A stretch of 64,000 nucleotides of DNA, taken from the NCBI GenBank assembly GCA_947471745.1, contig CANJKZ010001148.1, positions 131,501 through 195,500 on the forward strand, read 5' to 3'. A program made the translations under genes and the position numbers. Positions 1 to 10,031 of this stretch are shown piece after piece. The notes under the pieces are model-generated. The model searched no databases, was not told where the DNA came from, and saw nothing but the letters and a program-made list of their open reading frames with translations. Position 1 is the stretch's first letter; the number at the start of each line of letters is the position of its first letter. This stretch comes from Closterium sp. Naga37s-1 (lineage: Eukaryota; Streptophyta; Zygnematophyceae; Desmidiales; Closteriaceae).

Positions 1-542
1 ATGACTCCCAGCTCCTACAAACCCCAAGAGCCGAGGTACAGTGATGTGGAACAGTGCCACACTGTCCCCAACCACGAAGGGTCTCGAAACTACCCTTCAC
101 TAGGGCCTACACCAAGTGAAATGTTACACTACACAAAGTAATGTAACTATCTTCAATATCTTGAGGTGTACCCTTTTGGCAAGCTTCGAAATCACTTGAG
201 GCTTGACACCAAGGCTCGGGCTCTTCATCACAAACTCATCCTTGAGTTCTTGATGGGTCTGCTGCACACACCTGCGACACGCCGAACGTTCGACACAGGA
301 CAAAATAGAAACCGCGCACGACAAAATAGAAACCGCGCGCGAGACACAAACGACCGCGTAACACGCGTCTAGCGATAACTCGCTATTGACTCGACACACA
401 CACTCGACATCATGACTCAACATTCACACACAATTATAAGCATGAAATATATATTATCCCATGCCCTCATACCATTCCATACACACACACATTCACGCAC
501 ACGGACAACAAGCCGAGTGCAAACCGTAGGGTTGCACCAACA
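1..542 (-). repeat. Copia-1 3' LTR, truncated by window start
   Basis: It matches 5665-6206 base for base except for two substitutions. About 277 bp of this LTR lie left of the window. It ends with CA at 541-542. A short tandem motif (acaaaatagaaaccgcgc, twice) sits near 300-340. Confidence 0.95.
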
Positions 543-554
543 AACTCCCCCTCG
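543..554 (-). other. Copia-1 polypurine tract
   Basis: On the minus strand the bases next to the 3' LTR read CGAGGGGGAGTT. This is the position and composition expected of the primer for plus-strand DNA synthesis. Confidence 0.75.
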
Positions 555-583
555 GATTGTTGGCCTTAGGATATGTTGCTCTC

Positions 584-3500
584 TCAGTTCAGAGCCATCC
601 CAGCCAGCTTGCAACACTTCCAATGCTGCTGCTCCACCAGCCTCTTGGTCATCATGTCAGCCGGCTGCCCCGTGGTCTTCACGTAGCGCAACTCAACTTC
701 ACCCGCGGTTACCATGCTCCTCGTCCAATGCCACTTCACTCTCATGTGCTTCGTGAGTCCATGCAACACAGGGTTCTTAGCAAGAGCAATGGCACCCTGG
801 CTGTCACAGTACAGTGGGGTAGGTCCTTGCTGCTCCTCCCCCAATTCAGCCAACAAACGCCGCTGCCACACAATCTCCCGTACGGCACGGAAGAGTGCCA
901 TGTACTCGGACTCCACCGAGCTCAAAGCTTGGTCAACCTGCTTCTTGCTCTCCCAAGCAGTTGGGCCTCCACCAACACAGCATATGAAGCCTCCCACACT
1001 TGTCATGTCCTCTGGTTCTGATGCATATGAAGCATCCGAGTAGGCGGTGAGGAACAAACGCCCGGGTTCAACACCATCCGCGCCCTTTTGGCGCCTTTGT
1101 GCCGCCGCCGAGTATTGCAGCCCAACGGTCGGTGTTTGGCCAAGATACTTGGCCACCCTCATTTGAGCTGCTACCTGCTCCTCATTAGGGCATTGCACAA
1201 CCCTAGCCAGCTGCCCGGTAGCAAACGCGACGTCCGGTCGGGTGTTTACCGCCGCATACATGAGGCTGCCCACCAACGAGTGAAATCGGCGCCTCTCCTC
1301 TTCACCAACGCTCTCCTCCTCTGGTCCCTTCACACACTTGAACCCAGAGGGAAAGGGTGTAGCCATATGGCCTTCACTCTGCCCAAAGTTGGCAGCCAAT
1401 GCCTCCAGGTACTTTCGTTGATGCACCCGCATGCACCGCTTCTCCACATCTCGTTCGATGTGGAGCCCAAGGTAGAAGCTCACGTCACCAAGGGCCTTGC
1501 ACTTGAACTTGTCTTGAAGCTTCAGCATCACCTCCTTCACAAGGTCAGAAGAGGGTGAGAAAATGAGGATGTCATCCACATAAACCACCATGAAACTCCT
1601 CTGCTCCCCCTCGCCAAGCATGAACAAGGAGTGATCGGCCGTTGAGGGAGTGAAGCCGATCCCCTCCAACACTTCGCGCAGCTTCATGTACCATTGCCTA
1701 GGGGCCTGCTTCAGCCCATAGAGGGCCTTCTTCAGCTTCCACACTCTGCCACTACCATCATCAAACCCCTCTGGCTGCGCCATAAAAATCTCCTCCTCAA
1801 GGATGCCGTTAAGGAATGCCGTTACGATGTCCATTTGCTTTACTACCCATCCTTTGATGGCGGCTCCCGCGAATAGGGTTCGCAGCGTCGTCGGCTTCAC
1901 CACAGGGGCAAACAGCTCCTTGAAGTCCACCTTCTCCTTCTGCTGGTACCCCTTGGCTACAAGCCTAGACTTGTAGCGCTCGATCTTGCCGTCGGCATCC
2001 GACTTGATTTTGAAGAGCCACTTGGACGTTATCGCCGTACGCCCCTCCGGTAGCTCCACCAATTCAAACGTGTCATTCTCCTCGATGCTCTTCAGCTCAC
2101 TCTCCATGGCCTTCTTCCACTCCTCAGCATCACTACTCTCCAAAGCCTCCTTGAGAGTTGCTGGTTCTCCCGGCATCTCCACCGGAGAGAAGAACGCGAA
2201 GGCACACTCCTCGTAGTCACTCTCCTCGTCGTCTCCGACCATCATTGCCGCTCCGGCCAGGGCTGTCTTGCCTTGCTTTCCCGGCGCATCATAGGTCAGC
2301 CTATTAGGGGGTTGAACTCTCCTCTTCCCCCTTCCTTCCTCCTCAGCTGCAGGGACTTGAAGGCCTTGGCGTTGCTGCGGTGTGGCTCGAATCCGTGGAG
2401 CACTCGTAGTACGGGAAGGGAGTGACGGTGCACGCTCGCTCACTTGCTGCACCTCCTCCTCTTCTTCCTCTGCATCATTGGCCTCCTCTCCCCCATTCAC
2501 AAGGGAGGATTGCCTTGTGGTTGTGCTGCCGCTGCTCAGCTCCAAAGGCAGCTCCACATGCTCCAAACCGGAACTCTTCACCTCCCCAAACCGCACGCCT
2601 ATCTTCGCCTCATTCTCCGCCTTCCAATCCTTGTACATGAAGTTCTCCATGAACTTGCAGTCCCTGCTCACCAAGAACTTCTTGGTGAATGGGTCCCAAA
2701 GAAGCCATCCCTTGCTGTTTTGAGCCATGCCCAAGTGCACGGCCCACACCGCCTTGGCACCAAGCTTGTTGTGCCGAAGATGCTTAGGCACGAGCGCCAT
2801 GCACATGCACCCGAACACCCGAAGCATATCCACCTTTGGCTTCCTTCCTAGCCACTCCACATAGGGCGCCCATTTGTCTGCTCCCACATGAGTCAAGGCT
2901 CTGTTCTTGGCCACACACGCGCTCCGCACCGCATCAGGCCAGAAATAGTCGGGTAGCCCGGCTTCAATGAGCAACCAGCGTGCCGCCTCCGTGATTGTGC
3001 GGTTCGCTCGCTCGGCGATGCCGTTCATTGCAGGGGAGTATGGCATGGTGAGGGAGTGCCGAATACCATTCTTCTTCAGCCACAACCCAAACTCCTTGCT
3101 CAGGAACTCTCCCCCTCGATCGGTGCGGATTGACTTGACTAGACGGTCTTGTTGCCGCTCCACCATCGGGAACCAATCCGTCTTCAACGTTTCAGCCACG
3201 TCGCTCTTCTTGGCCAGCACGTACACCCAAGTCATGCGGGTGTAGACGTCGACAATGGTGAGAAAATACTCAGCTCCAGCAGCTCCAAGCTTCAGGGGGG
3301 CCACCACGTCCATCACCACCTCATCAAGCGGTGCCTTTGCCGTTGCCTTTGAACTAGGGAACGGAAACCGGGTGAACTTGGCTTGAATGCACGTCGGGCA
3401 GCCAAGCACCTCATCGGGCTCCCCCTTCACACGTATGCCAGCAACCATCTCATTCTTCACTAGCTGCTGCAAGATGGGCAGGGCCACATGCCCCATGCGC

Positions 3501-5353
3501 CGATGCAAGGTGAGCCAATCACACTCCCCCGTAGCCGAAGTTGGATTGGAGAATGCCACGCTCGCAATAGCGCCCCACATACTCTCTCCGTAGTCCTCCT
3601 CCGCTGCTTCCTCTGGGTTCTCCTCACCCTTTTGCTGCTCCTTGGTTGCTGCACCACTCTCCTTAGGTTCACTGAACTTGCTGGTCCCTCCAGGTTTGCT
3701 CTTCTTGAGCTCATTCTCCTTAGCGCGACCGTTCGCGCCATCGTCGCTACCGACCGCTCCATCCTTGGTGCTGATGCTTGCTGCCACTTGCCTCTCCTTA
3801 GGCATAGGGACCACTGGGATCTGCCACATCTCGTTGTAGACATCCCTGTCCTCATGAAGGTCCCAAAGAATTCGATCGCCAAGCCTTGCGGTGTAGGTCT
3901 TGGCTCCCTTCGAGTTCGTGTCCATGCCGGCCTTTGCCAACCGCCGCACGGAAATCAGGTTTGCAGCAAGGCTGGGCACCCAAAGCACGTTCTTGAGGCC
4001 CACCATCTTCCCATCAGCACCCTTGAACATGGCCTTGCCCATGCCTTTCACCTCTGCTCGCTGCCCCAAAGCCGATGTGACATGCTTCACCGGTGACGGC
4101 TCGAGTTCGGTGAGCAAGTCCGGGCGAGGTGTCATGCTATAGGTAGCGCCACTATCAATCACCCAATAGTCCAGGGGGTGTAGGGTCACCTTCCCCACAG
4201 CTGCTGGCTCCTCAAAGCCTTCATCCTTCTCTGGACCAGCCGGTACTTGCGTCGACACGAAGTAGAATAGACCCGGGTATCGATCGTCGCTCGGGTCCTT
4301 GTCGTTGTCTCCGCTCTTCATGTTTGCAGCTCCGCCACCGCGACCGCCACGGCCTCCACGGCCTCGTCCTCTCCCTCCTCCTGCTCCTCTACCCTCTTGG
4401 CCTTGAGCAGGGGTCCAACCATGAGGGAGTTTGTAGCAGTCGCGCCACATGTGTCCGCTCTTGTGGCAATAGTGACACTCGCCGTCGAATCGGCCGCGAC
4501 CGCGTCCGTAGCTCTTGTCGTCGCTGCCGTAACCGCCACTCCTGCGGCCTCCGCCGAAGTTGCTGCCACCAAACCTTCCTCCCCCTCGTCCTCTGCCTCT
4601 TCCTCGACCATATCCACGGCCGATGCTCGCTGCCCCAGCGCCATCCGCACTCGCCAACTCACAGCGGCGGAAATCCTCTTGAAGGATAGCTCGCTTCACG
4701 TCTTCAAGCGAGAGGCGGGGCAAGTCGCGATTAAGGTTGATGATGAGCGATGACCATGACTCTGGGAGTAAGGCCAGCAACTTGGTCTTCTTTTGGAGCT
4801 CACTGTAGTTCAAATCAGCTCCCTCAAGCCGCGTCAACAAGTCGAAGAATTTCTGCACCCCTTCTTCAACCGCTTCGTCTTCTTCAATTCGTAGTGCCGC
4901 CATTTGCCGTTCCAACACCACCGCTACCGCCGCTGTTGCAGGAGCATGTACACCCTTGAGAGCAGCCCATGCCTTTGGTCCTTTCTCTGGTTCACGCTGG
5001 AATGGCTTGATGTGACGGATCTGACTGCTCCCCAACGCTTGTCCAAGTAAGAGATAGCCTTGTGCGCTCTTCCGCACCCACGGGCTCTTCTCCGGGTCGT
5101 TCTCGGGGCGCTTCTCCGTTCCTTCCATCACCTCCAGCAGGTCATAGTGGTCAAAGATGTTCTCCATCTTGAAGGACCATTCAGCAAAGTTGTCACCGTT
5201 GAACTTGTCAAGCCCAAACACCCTAGGCTCATCCCTAGGTGGGCCAAGACTTGGTTGCATGGGCGCCATGGCTGAATCACGGGGTTGGCCTTGAGCTTGA
5301 GCTTCTCCACTGCCACCAGCACCTCTGCCACCCCTTTCCTCAGGTCCAGACAT
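584..5353 (-). CDS. Copia-1 gag-pol polyprotein
   Basis: This is an open frame of 1589 codons from the ATG at 5353. The open frame extends 11 codons upstream to a GTG inside the primer-binding site, which is not a credible start. Residue numbers here count from that GTG. The gag region is followed by an RGG-rich stretch and a CCHC zinc knuckle (CX2CX4HX4C, about 304-317). Then come the aspartic protease motif DSGA (about 411-414), the GAG-pre-integrase HHCC region (about 623-670) and integrase with D about 692, D about 756 and E about 791 (D,D35E). The RT carries YVDD near 1270. RNase H carries the SDASYAS motif near 1450 and a SVESEY motif near 1490. No frameshift or internal stop is present, so all enzymatic parts look intact. 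It is the sole gene of the element, and its mRNA would start in the LTR at 5388-6206. Confidence 0.95.
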   Translation of the reverse strand: MSGPEERGGRGAGGSGEAQAQGQPRDSAMAPMQPSLGPPRDEPRVFGLDKFNGDNFAEWSFKMENIFDHYDLLEVMEGTEKRPENDPEKSPWVRKSAQGYLLLGQALGSSQIRHIKPFQREPEKGPKAWAALKGVHAPATAAVAVVLERQMAALRIEEDEAVEEGVQKFFDLLTRLEGADLNYSELQKKTKLLALLPESWSSLIINLNRDLPRLSLEDVKRAILQEDFRRCELASADGAGAASIGRGYGRGRGRGRGGGRFGGSNFGGGRRSGGYGSDDKSYGRGRGRFDGECHYCHKSGHMWRDCYKLPHGWTPAQGQEGRGAGGGRGRGRGGRGGRGGGAANMKSGDNDKDPSDDRYPGLFYFVSTQVPAGPEKDEGFEEPAAVGKVTLHPLDYWVIDSGATYSMTPRPDLLTELEPSPVKHVTSALGQRAEVKGMGKAMFKGADGKMVGLKNVLWVPSLAANLISVRRLAKAGMDTNSKGAKTYTARLGDRILWDLHEDRDVYNEMWQIPVVPMPKERQVAASISTKDGAVGSDDGANGRAKENELKKSKPGGTSKFSEPKESGAATKEQQKGEENPEEAAEEDYGESMWGAIASVAFSNPTSATGECDWLTLHRRMGHVALPILQQLVKNEMVAGIRVKGEPDEVLGCPTCIQAKFTRFPFPSSKATAKAPLDEVVMDVVAPLKLGAAGAEYFLTIVDVYTRMTWVYVLAKKSDVAETLKTDWFPMVERQQDRLVKSIRTDRGGEFLSKEFGLWLKKNGIRHSLTMPYSPAMNGIAERANRTITEAARWLLIEAGLPDYFWPDAVRSACVAKNRALTHVGADKWAPYVEWLGRKPKVDMLRVFGCMCMALVPKHLRHNKLGAKAVWAVHLGMAQNSKGWLLWDPFTKKFLVSRDCKFMENFMYKDWKAENEAKIGVRFGEVKSSGLEHVELPLELSSGSTTTRQSSLVNGGEEANDAEEEEEEVQQVSERAPSLPSRTTSAPRIRATPQQRQGLQVPAAEEEGRGKRRVQPPNRLTYDAPGKQGKTALAGAAMMVGDDEESDYEECAFAFFSPVEMPGEPATLKEALESSDAEEWKKAMESELKSIEENDTFELVELPEGRTAITSKWLFKIKSDADGKIERYKSRLVAKGYQQKEKVDFKELFAPVVKPTTLRTLFAGAAIKGWVVKQMDIVTAFLNGILEEEIFMAQPEGFDDGSGRVWKLKKALYGLKQAPRQWYMKLREVLEGIGFTPSTADHSLFMLGEGEQRSFMVVYVDDILIFSPSSDLVKEVMLKLQDKFKCKALGDVSFYLGLHIERDVEKRCMRVHQRKYLEALAANFGQSEGHMATPFPSGFKCVKGPEEESVGEEERRRFHSLVGSLMYAAVNTRPDVAFATGQLARVVQCPNEEQVAAQMRVAKYLGQTPTVGLQYSAAAQRRQKGADGVEPGRLFLTAYSDASYASEPEDMTSVGGFICCVGGGPTAWESKKQVDQALSSVESEYMALFRAVREIVWQRRLLAELGEEQQGPTPLYCDSQGAIALAKNPVLHGLTKHMRVKWHWTRSMVTAGEVELRYVKTTGQPADMMTKRLVEQQHWKCCKLAGMALN

Positions 5354-5372
5354 TGTCGAAACTGCTCCAAGG

Positions 5373-5385
5373 GGCTCTGATACCA
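5373..5385 (-). other. Copia-1 primer-binding site (initiator tRNA-Met type)
   Basis: The minus strand reads TGGTATCAGAGCC two bases after the LTR terminus. This is the classic plant Copia site complementary to the 3' end of initiator methionine tRNA. Confidence 0.9.
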
Positions 5386-5387
5386 CT

Positions 5388-6206
5388 TGTTATAGTCACA
5401 ATAGGCTTGAATGTGCCTAAAACGAAAGATAGAGAGCACAGACGGATTTCTGCACAGCGGCTTCAAACGTTGATAGCGTTCTGCTCACAGCTGCAAATGA
5501 CTTGATTCAAATTGGATCTGGAGCGTCTTCACGTCGTCTACAATTAGCAATTTAGATTGCACGATTTGATGAAGAATTGACGACACAGCGTCGGTTTGAA
5601 CGAACGGTACTATGGCAGCCACTATAGTCTTAGAACACAAGATAGGAAGAGTTACGAGTTGGGAATGACTCCCAGCTCCTACAAACCCCAAGAGCCGAGG
5701 TACAGTGATGTGGAACAGTGCCACACTGTCCCCAACCACGAAGGGTCTCGAAACTACCCTTCACTAGGGCCTACACCAAGTGAAATGTTACACTACACAA
5801 AGTAATGTAACTATCTTCAATATCTTGAGGTGTACCCTTTTGGCAAGCTTCGAAATCACTTGAGGCTTGACACCAAGGCTCGGGCTCTTCATCACAAACT
5901 CATCCTTGAGTTCTTGATGGGTCTGCTGCACACACCTGCGAAACGCCGAACGTTCGACACAGGACAAAATAGAAACCGCGCACGACAAAATAGAAACCGC
6001 GCGCGAGACACAAACGACCGCGTAACACGCGTCTAGCGATAACTCGCTATTGACTCGACACACACACTCGACATCATGACTCAACATTCACACACAATTA
6101 TAAGCATGAAATATATATTATCCCATGCCCTCATACCATTCCATACACACACACATCCACGCACACGGACAACAAGCCGAGTGCAAACCGTAGGGTTGCA
6201 CCAACA
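5388..6206 (-). repeat. Copia-1 5' LTR (819 bp)
   Basis: It begins TG (5388) and ends CA (6206) and is followed on the element side by the primer-binding site. On the minus strand a TATA-like run (around 6108-6121) lies about 90 bp inside the LTR, a plausible promoter. The outer flank is ggagc (6207-6211), which would be the target duplication if the left flank matches. Confidence 0.9.
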
Positions 6207-7474
6207 GGAGCGGCAGGAGCTAGGGGCGGCCACGAGAACAACTAGGAGCGCGAGGTGAAACTAGGCGAGGAACGGCTGGAGCACGGAGCACACTGAGCTA
6301 GGAGCGCCAGGTTAAACTAGGCGAGGAACGACCGGTGCTGGAACGGCTGGAGCTGAAACGGCTGGAGCTAGAACGGCTGGAGCGAGAACGGCTGGAGCAA
6401 GAACGGCTGGAGCTAGGCACGGCTGGAGCTAGGAGTGGCTGGAGCTAGAACGGCTGGAGTGAGAACGGCTGGAGCTAGAGACTGTAAGTGCGGCTGTCGG
6501 CTGCCGCTAGTGGAGCCAGTGGCAGTGGAAAGTACGTGCGACAAAGGGGCTGCAGTACTGACGGCTGCGGGAGGTAGGGAACTGTGCAGGTCGTCCAGCA
6601 AGCAGGAACGCGGGCGACAGTTGCAGCCCCCCACCTTGAACCCCTTTTTTTTTTTTTTTTTTTTTTTAGGGTTTAATTAATTAATTTTATTTTCTGGCGC
6701 TAAAGCGCTGCGGGGCGCGCTGCCTGCAGGGTGTGCTGCCTGCAGGGCGCGCTACCCGCGGGGCGCGCTGCCTGCGGAGCGCGCTACTCGCGGGGCGCGC
6801 TACCCGCGCGGCGCGCTGCCTGCGGGGCGCGCTACCCGCGGGGCGCGCTCCCTGCGGGGCACGATTTCTGCGGGGGGCGCGCTACCTGCGGGGCGGGGCG
6901 ACGCGGCGGGCTAGGGGCAGGGCGCTCGGGCGTGCACGGGCTAGGGGCAGTGCGCACAGGCGACGTTACGGGCTGGGGCAGGGCGCATGGGCGACGTGAC
7001 GGGCTGGGGCAGGGCACACGGGCTACGCGACGGGCTAGGGCAGGGCGCACGGGCTACGCGACGGGTTAGGGCAGGGCGCACGGGCGACGCGACGGGCTGG
7101 GGCAGGGGCCACGGGTTATGCGACGGGCTGGGGCGGAGGCGCGATACGGAGGGCGTGGAGGGCGCGTAGGGGAGGGCTAGGCGCGGAGGCGCGGATGGCG
7201 CGTTATGGAGGGCGCGGAGGGCGCGTTACGGAGGGCGCGGATGGCGCGGAGGGCGCGGAGGCCGCGTTACTCGAGGCTAGGGCGCGGAGGGCGCTAGGGC
7301 GCGTGGAGGAGGGCGCGTAAGGCGCGGAGGCGCTCTAGAGCGCGGAGGGCGCAAGGGCGCGGAGGGTGCGAGGGCACGTGACGGAGGGCGCGTAAGGCGC
7401 GGAGACGCTCTAGGGCGTGGAGGGCGCGAGGTAGGCTAGGCTAGGCAAGGATTCTAAACCTACTCGTGATACCA
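6207..7474 (-). repeat. GC-rich tandem-repeat leader, probable 5' leader of Copia-3
   Basis: The region has four repeat blocks. A 16-bp unit (gaacggctggagctag and variants) runs about 6335-6476. A 17-18-bp gggcgcgctacccgcgg unit runs about 6710-6900. A unit of about 30 bp, gggctggggcagggcgcac, runs about 6905-7130, and ggagggcgcg-type repeats run about 7140-7430. A run of 20-odd T lies near 6642-6667. At 7460-7474 the minus strand reads TGGTATCACGAGTAG, a primer-binding-site-like sequence next to an LTR-like segment. The organisation (short LTR, PBS, long GC-rich repeated leader) mirrors Copia-2 at 33843-34957. I infer that this is the leader of a related element whose coding part lies beyond Copia-1, to the left. 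Confidence 0.55.
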
Positions 7475-7601
7475 TCTCAGAAAGTGAATGCAACGGAATG
7501 TTTGACTTAGGAGAGCAAGGCATACAAATAGAAACCCTAAGAGTGTTGTACTCCTTAGAGTGCTACTCACTGCAGCCTACAACCAATAACAACATTTGAC
7601 A
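7475..7601 (-). repeat. Copia-3 short LTR, diverged relative of the Copia-2 LTR
   Basis: About 127 bp aligns by eye with the 135-bp LTR of Copia-2. It shares aaaccctaa, a ttgtac..cc.ta stretch, a gcctacaacca / gcctacacaac block and a terminal TTTGACA / TTCTGACA. The inner terminus reads TC instead of TG, a sign of decay. The primer-binding-like sequence at 7460-7474 touches it. Confidence 0.55.
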
Positions 7602-9188
7602 AGATATAACCTTCAGCTACGTTTTTATACAAGGACCCTAAATGCATCACGTTTCATCAGCTTTGATTCCCCCTGGAGAATAAGCAATACCCTATGTATA
7701 ATAGTTTGCTCCTGCACCACACCTGACAACGAACACAGAGAAAAACGAAACAGCAGCAACACAGGGCATGTTTCAGCGACATGGCGTCAAGCAGGATTCC
7801 TACCTCACGAATAAGGCAGCCTCCACGGGCATGCAGAGAGAGTGCAGTTCCAGAGTTCGAAATCAAAGCACTGGAAATTCCCACTGTACGCGACTGCGTG
7901 ATAGAACGTCACCGTAGTCTGCAAAAACGATGGCGACATTCAGACGAAGCCACGGAACAAGCGCTAAGAGAAAGCGGAATACGCTTAAGCGCAAATGTCA
8001 GGGTTACAGATAAGCGCGCACGACTAACGTGCCTCACATTAGATCTTCGCGCACGACATGGGGGATTGATGGACTCCCGAGCGAAGAGCAACAGAGCGGC
8101 GATGTAAAACTGCTGAAGCAAGAGAGACTTACTTACCTCGTAGTCACAATTTAGAGCTCCAAACATGAGCGCCTGGCACGAAGGTAGGCGATGCCTGCAA
8201 AGAAACACACATGGCTCGAGAAAACAATTAGAAATTGACGATGGAAGAACTCTTTGTGAATCGCCAGGTTCATGACGTTGCTTAGCGAGAAAGGGGGTGA
8301 CGAGAAACTAAGCAAGTACAGTTCACCATAGCCTCCAGCAATGTCTACGAAATTGCAGTAGCGGAAAACGCGGGCATGGCGGCGAGCTAAGAGAAGTGAG
8401 AACTGGACAGCTTGAGAATGAGGGAAATGGGCGAGTTGAGGTGGTGAAATACATCGAAGTGAGATGAAAATTTATGAAATAAAATTCAAAATTTAAAGAT
8501 TATGACAATACACGTAAAGGAGAATGCAGTAAGGAGTCTATCGCTCCTTATATTGTGGCAGGTTTACGGACCTGCCACCTAGTCCAAAAATCATTTCTAG
8601 ATCTAGTTTAGAACCCACCCCCCCCTCCCATATAGATTTATATTCATTGATACATAGTTTGGATACCTACAATTTCTCTTTGTTATTTTACTTTGTAATA
8701 TGCAATCTAGTGTGCTGTACGATAAGATCTGAAATGCTATGACGACTGCTCTGCATACTCATTGAAGAGTATTGTCTTAATCGAATGTTTTGTTGGAGTG
8801 ACTTGGACAACTCTGATTGGTCCAAAAAATTCTGGCTGCCACCTAGCGAGACCCATCACTTGAAACCTCAATATGGGGAGTCTCGATAGTACAGTTCATA
8901 TAACAATGAACAAAAAACAGTTGTCAAGTCTCGTTTCATTTGAATCGAGGACGGTTTGGAATTCCCGTACGTCGCAGCCTCGGGAGAAGCAAAGTACTGT
9001 AGCGCCGAAGTAAACAGCCAGTGACGTTCCCGCCAAAGTTGGGGTGACCTTGGGGTACCCTCCCGAACTGTAAACTTTTCCGATTGGTCAAATGTTTGTT
9101 ACCACGGTAGGTGCTAAGGTTGGCGGTCGTCGCTGACGTCGCCAGTGTCAGGGGGTAAGCTGTAGGTAACACAGGGGGAACTTGTGGG
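7602..9188 (-). other. Unresolved region, probable downstream exons of a small minus-strand gene
   Basis: No long open frame is present. The minus strand has well-formed splice signals. An exon candidate 8194-8137 has acceptor tttctttgcag and donor GTAAGTAAG. It is followed in frame by 7870-7804 (acceptor tttccag). Together they encode a short Cys-containing stretch that ends in a stop. How these join the upstream ORF at 9599 is not clear. 8450-8900 is AT-rich, and I see nothing else in it. Confidence 0.25.
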
Positions 9189-9599
9189 TCACCTTGTGAG
9201 GGTGAGCTCGGGGTCTCCCGCAATTTCAAAGTGATTCTTGCGTGTGGAATTTTGGGATGCGGCGAACGCTTCCAGCATTCGCCGATTTGCCAGCAGCAGC
9301 TCCTCCAGATTCCTCTGCCGCGCAACCGAGCCTTCCGTTCCGGTGTCGTCCAACACTGCGCGCCGAGCCCAGCGCGTCTCCTCGTCTGCATGCAGGTTGC
9401 CGTGGTGCCGGGTCTCTGCCGCAGCACGCCGTGTTCGAGGATAACTCATCAACTGGAACGTAGTGAACTGAAATGGCATACTCCAGGTTGTTTTGCCAGC
9501 GTTAACCATCGGCCATGTTGCATTTGCAGCAACGAACATGAGAATGAAGATGGCGAGTAAAGAAACTCCAAGGCGACATTTGCAAGTCATGGCGGCCAT
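9189..9599 (-). CDS. Putative small secreted protein, first exon of an unresolved gene
   Basis: The open frame starts at the ATG at 9599. Residues 1-28 have a hydrophobic run typical of a signal peptide (positive residues, then about 15 hydrophobic ones ending near ANA). The frame runs 136 codons, but a donor-like AAG|GTGACC at its end suggests that the stop is intronic. Residues about 93-116 (RQRNLEELLLANRRMLEAF) resemble the pre-stalk motif of the neighbouring FAS1-kinases ([19 protein letters not shown]). I infer a distant common origin of the ectodomain segment. No catalytic domain is visible. It lies in the same orientation as, and about 430 bp downstream of, the kinase gene ending at 10032. 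Function unknown. Confidence 0.4.
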   Translation of the reverse strand: MAAMTCKCRLGVSLLAIFILMFVAANATWPMVNAGKTTWSMPFQFTTFQLMSYPRTRRAAAETRHHGNLHADEETRWARRAVLDDTGTEGSVARQRNLEELLLANRRMLEAFAASQNSTRKNHFEIAGDPELTLTR

Positions 9600-10031
9600 A
9601 AATCTCTACGTTCTTTATGGAATGGATGGAGTAACGGGGAGAGAGAACCTCAGAAACAAAGAGAGTTCTCGCCTCTAGATAGAGAAGGGGCGGACTTGTG
9701 TTGATGCAGAGACGAATAAATGCGTTTGCTGTGAACACAGGCAGAGTTGGGTGGAAAAACGGGTGAAAGTGGTGTTTGGGGTGCAGCCATTTATGATGTT
9801 GGTTTCGAATCGAAGTGTGTCAGTCACTCCGCAAATACGGTAATGTTGCGGCTCGGCTTGAGCCGACTTGCGACTTCATTTGGGAATTCGAAGGTTCACC
9901 AATAATTGCATTGCACGAAACGGTTCGCCTCAACAAGGGACTTACCGTATCCTACATGCTAGTTGAAGCAAGAAACACTTGAAAGGAGGCACCAGAAAAG
10001 AAACACTAATAAGACAAACCTTGCTCAAGCA
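9600..10031. other. Intergenic, 432 bp
   Basis: This lies between the stop of FAS1-kinase A and the ATG of the putative secreted protein, both on the minus strand. It must hold the 3' end of one gene and the promoter of the other. I recognise no specific element. Confidence 0.5.

Larger units (their letters stand above)
1..6206 (-). mobile_element. Copia-1, full-length Ty1/copia LTR retrotransposon (left end cut by window)
   Basis: Two direct repeats flank a single gag-pol frame read on the minus strand. Bases 1-542 match 5665-6206 with only two substitutions that I see (near 287 and 511). The right LTR starts TG at 5388 and ends CA at 6206. A primer-binding site and a polypurine tract lie just inside the LTRs. 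The order gag, protease, integrase, RT, RNase H is that of Ty1/copia. Near-identical LTRs and an open frame indicate a recent and possibly still autonomous insertion. The left target-site duplication lies outside the window, so it cannot be checked. Confidence 0.95.

Noticed and set aside
5354-5386. Upstream GTG extension of Copia-1 gag
   Set aside because: The GTG lies within the primer-binding site. The ATG at 5353 is the sensible start.
6435-7169. Plus- and minus-strand ORFs in the GC-rich block left of 7200
   Set aside because: They are low-complexity Ala/Gly/Arg translations of tandem repeats and are not conserved.
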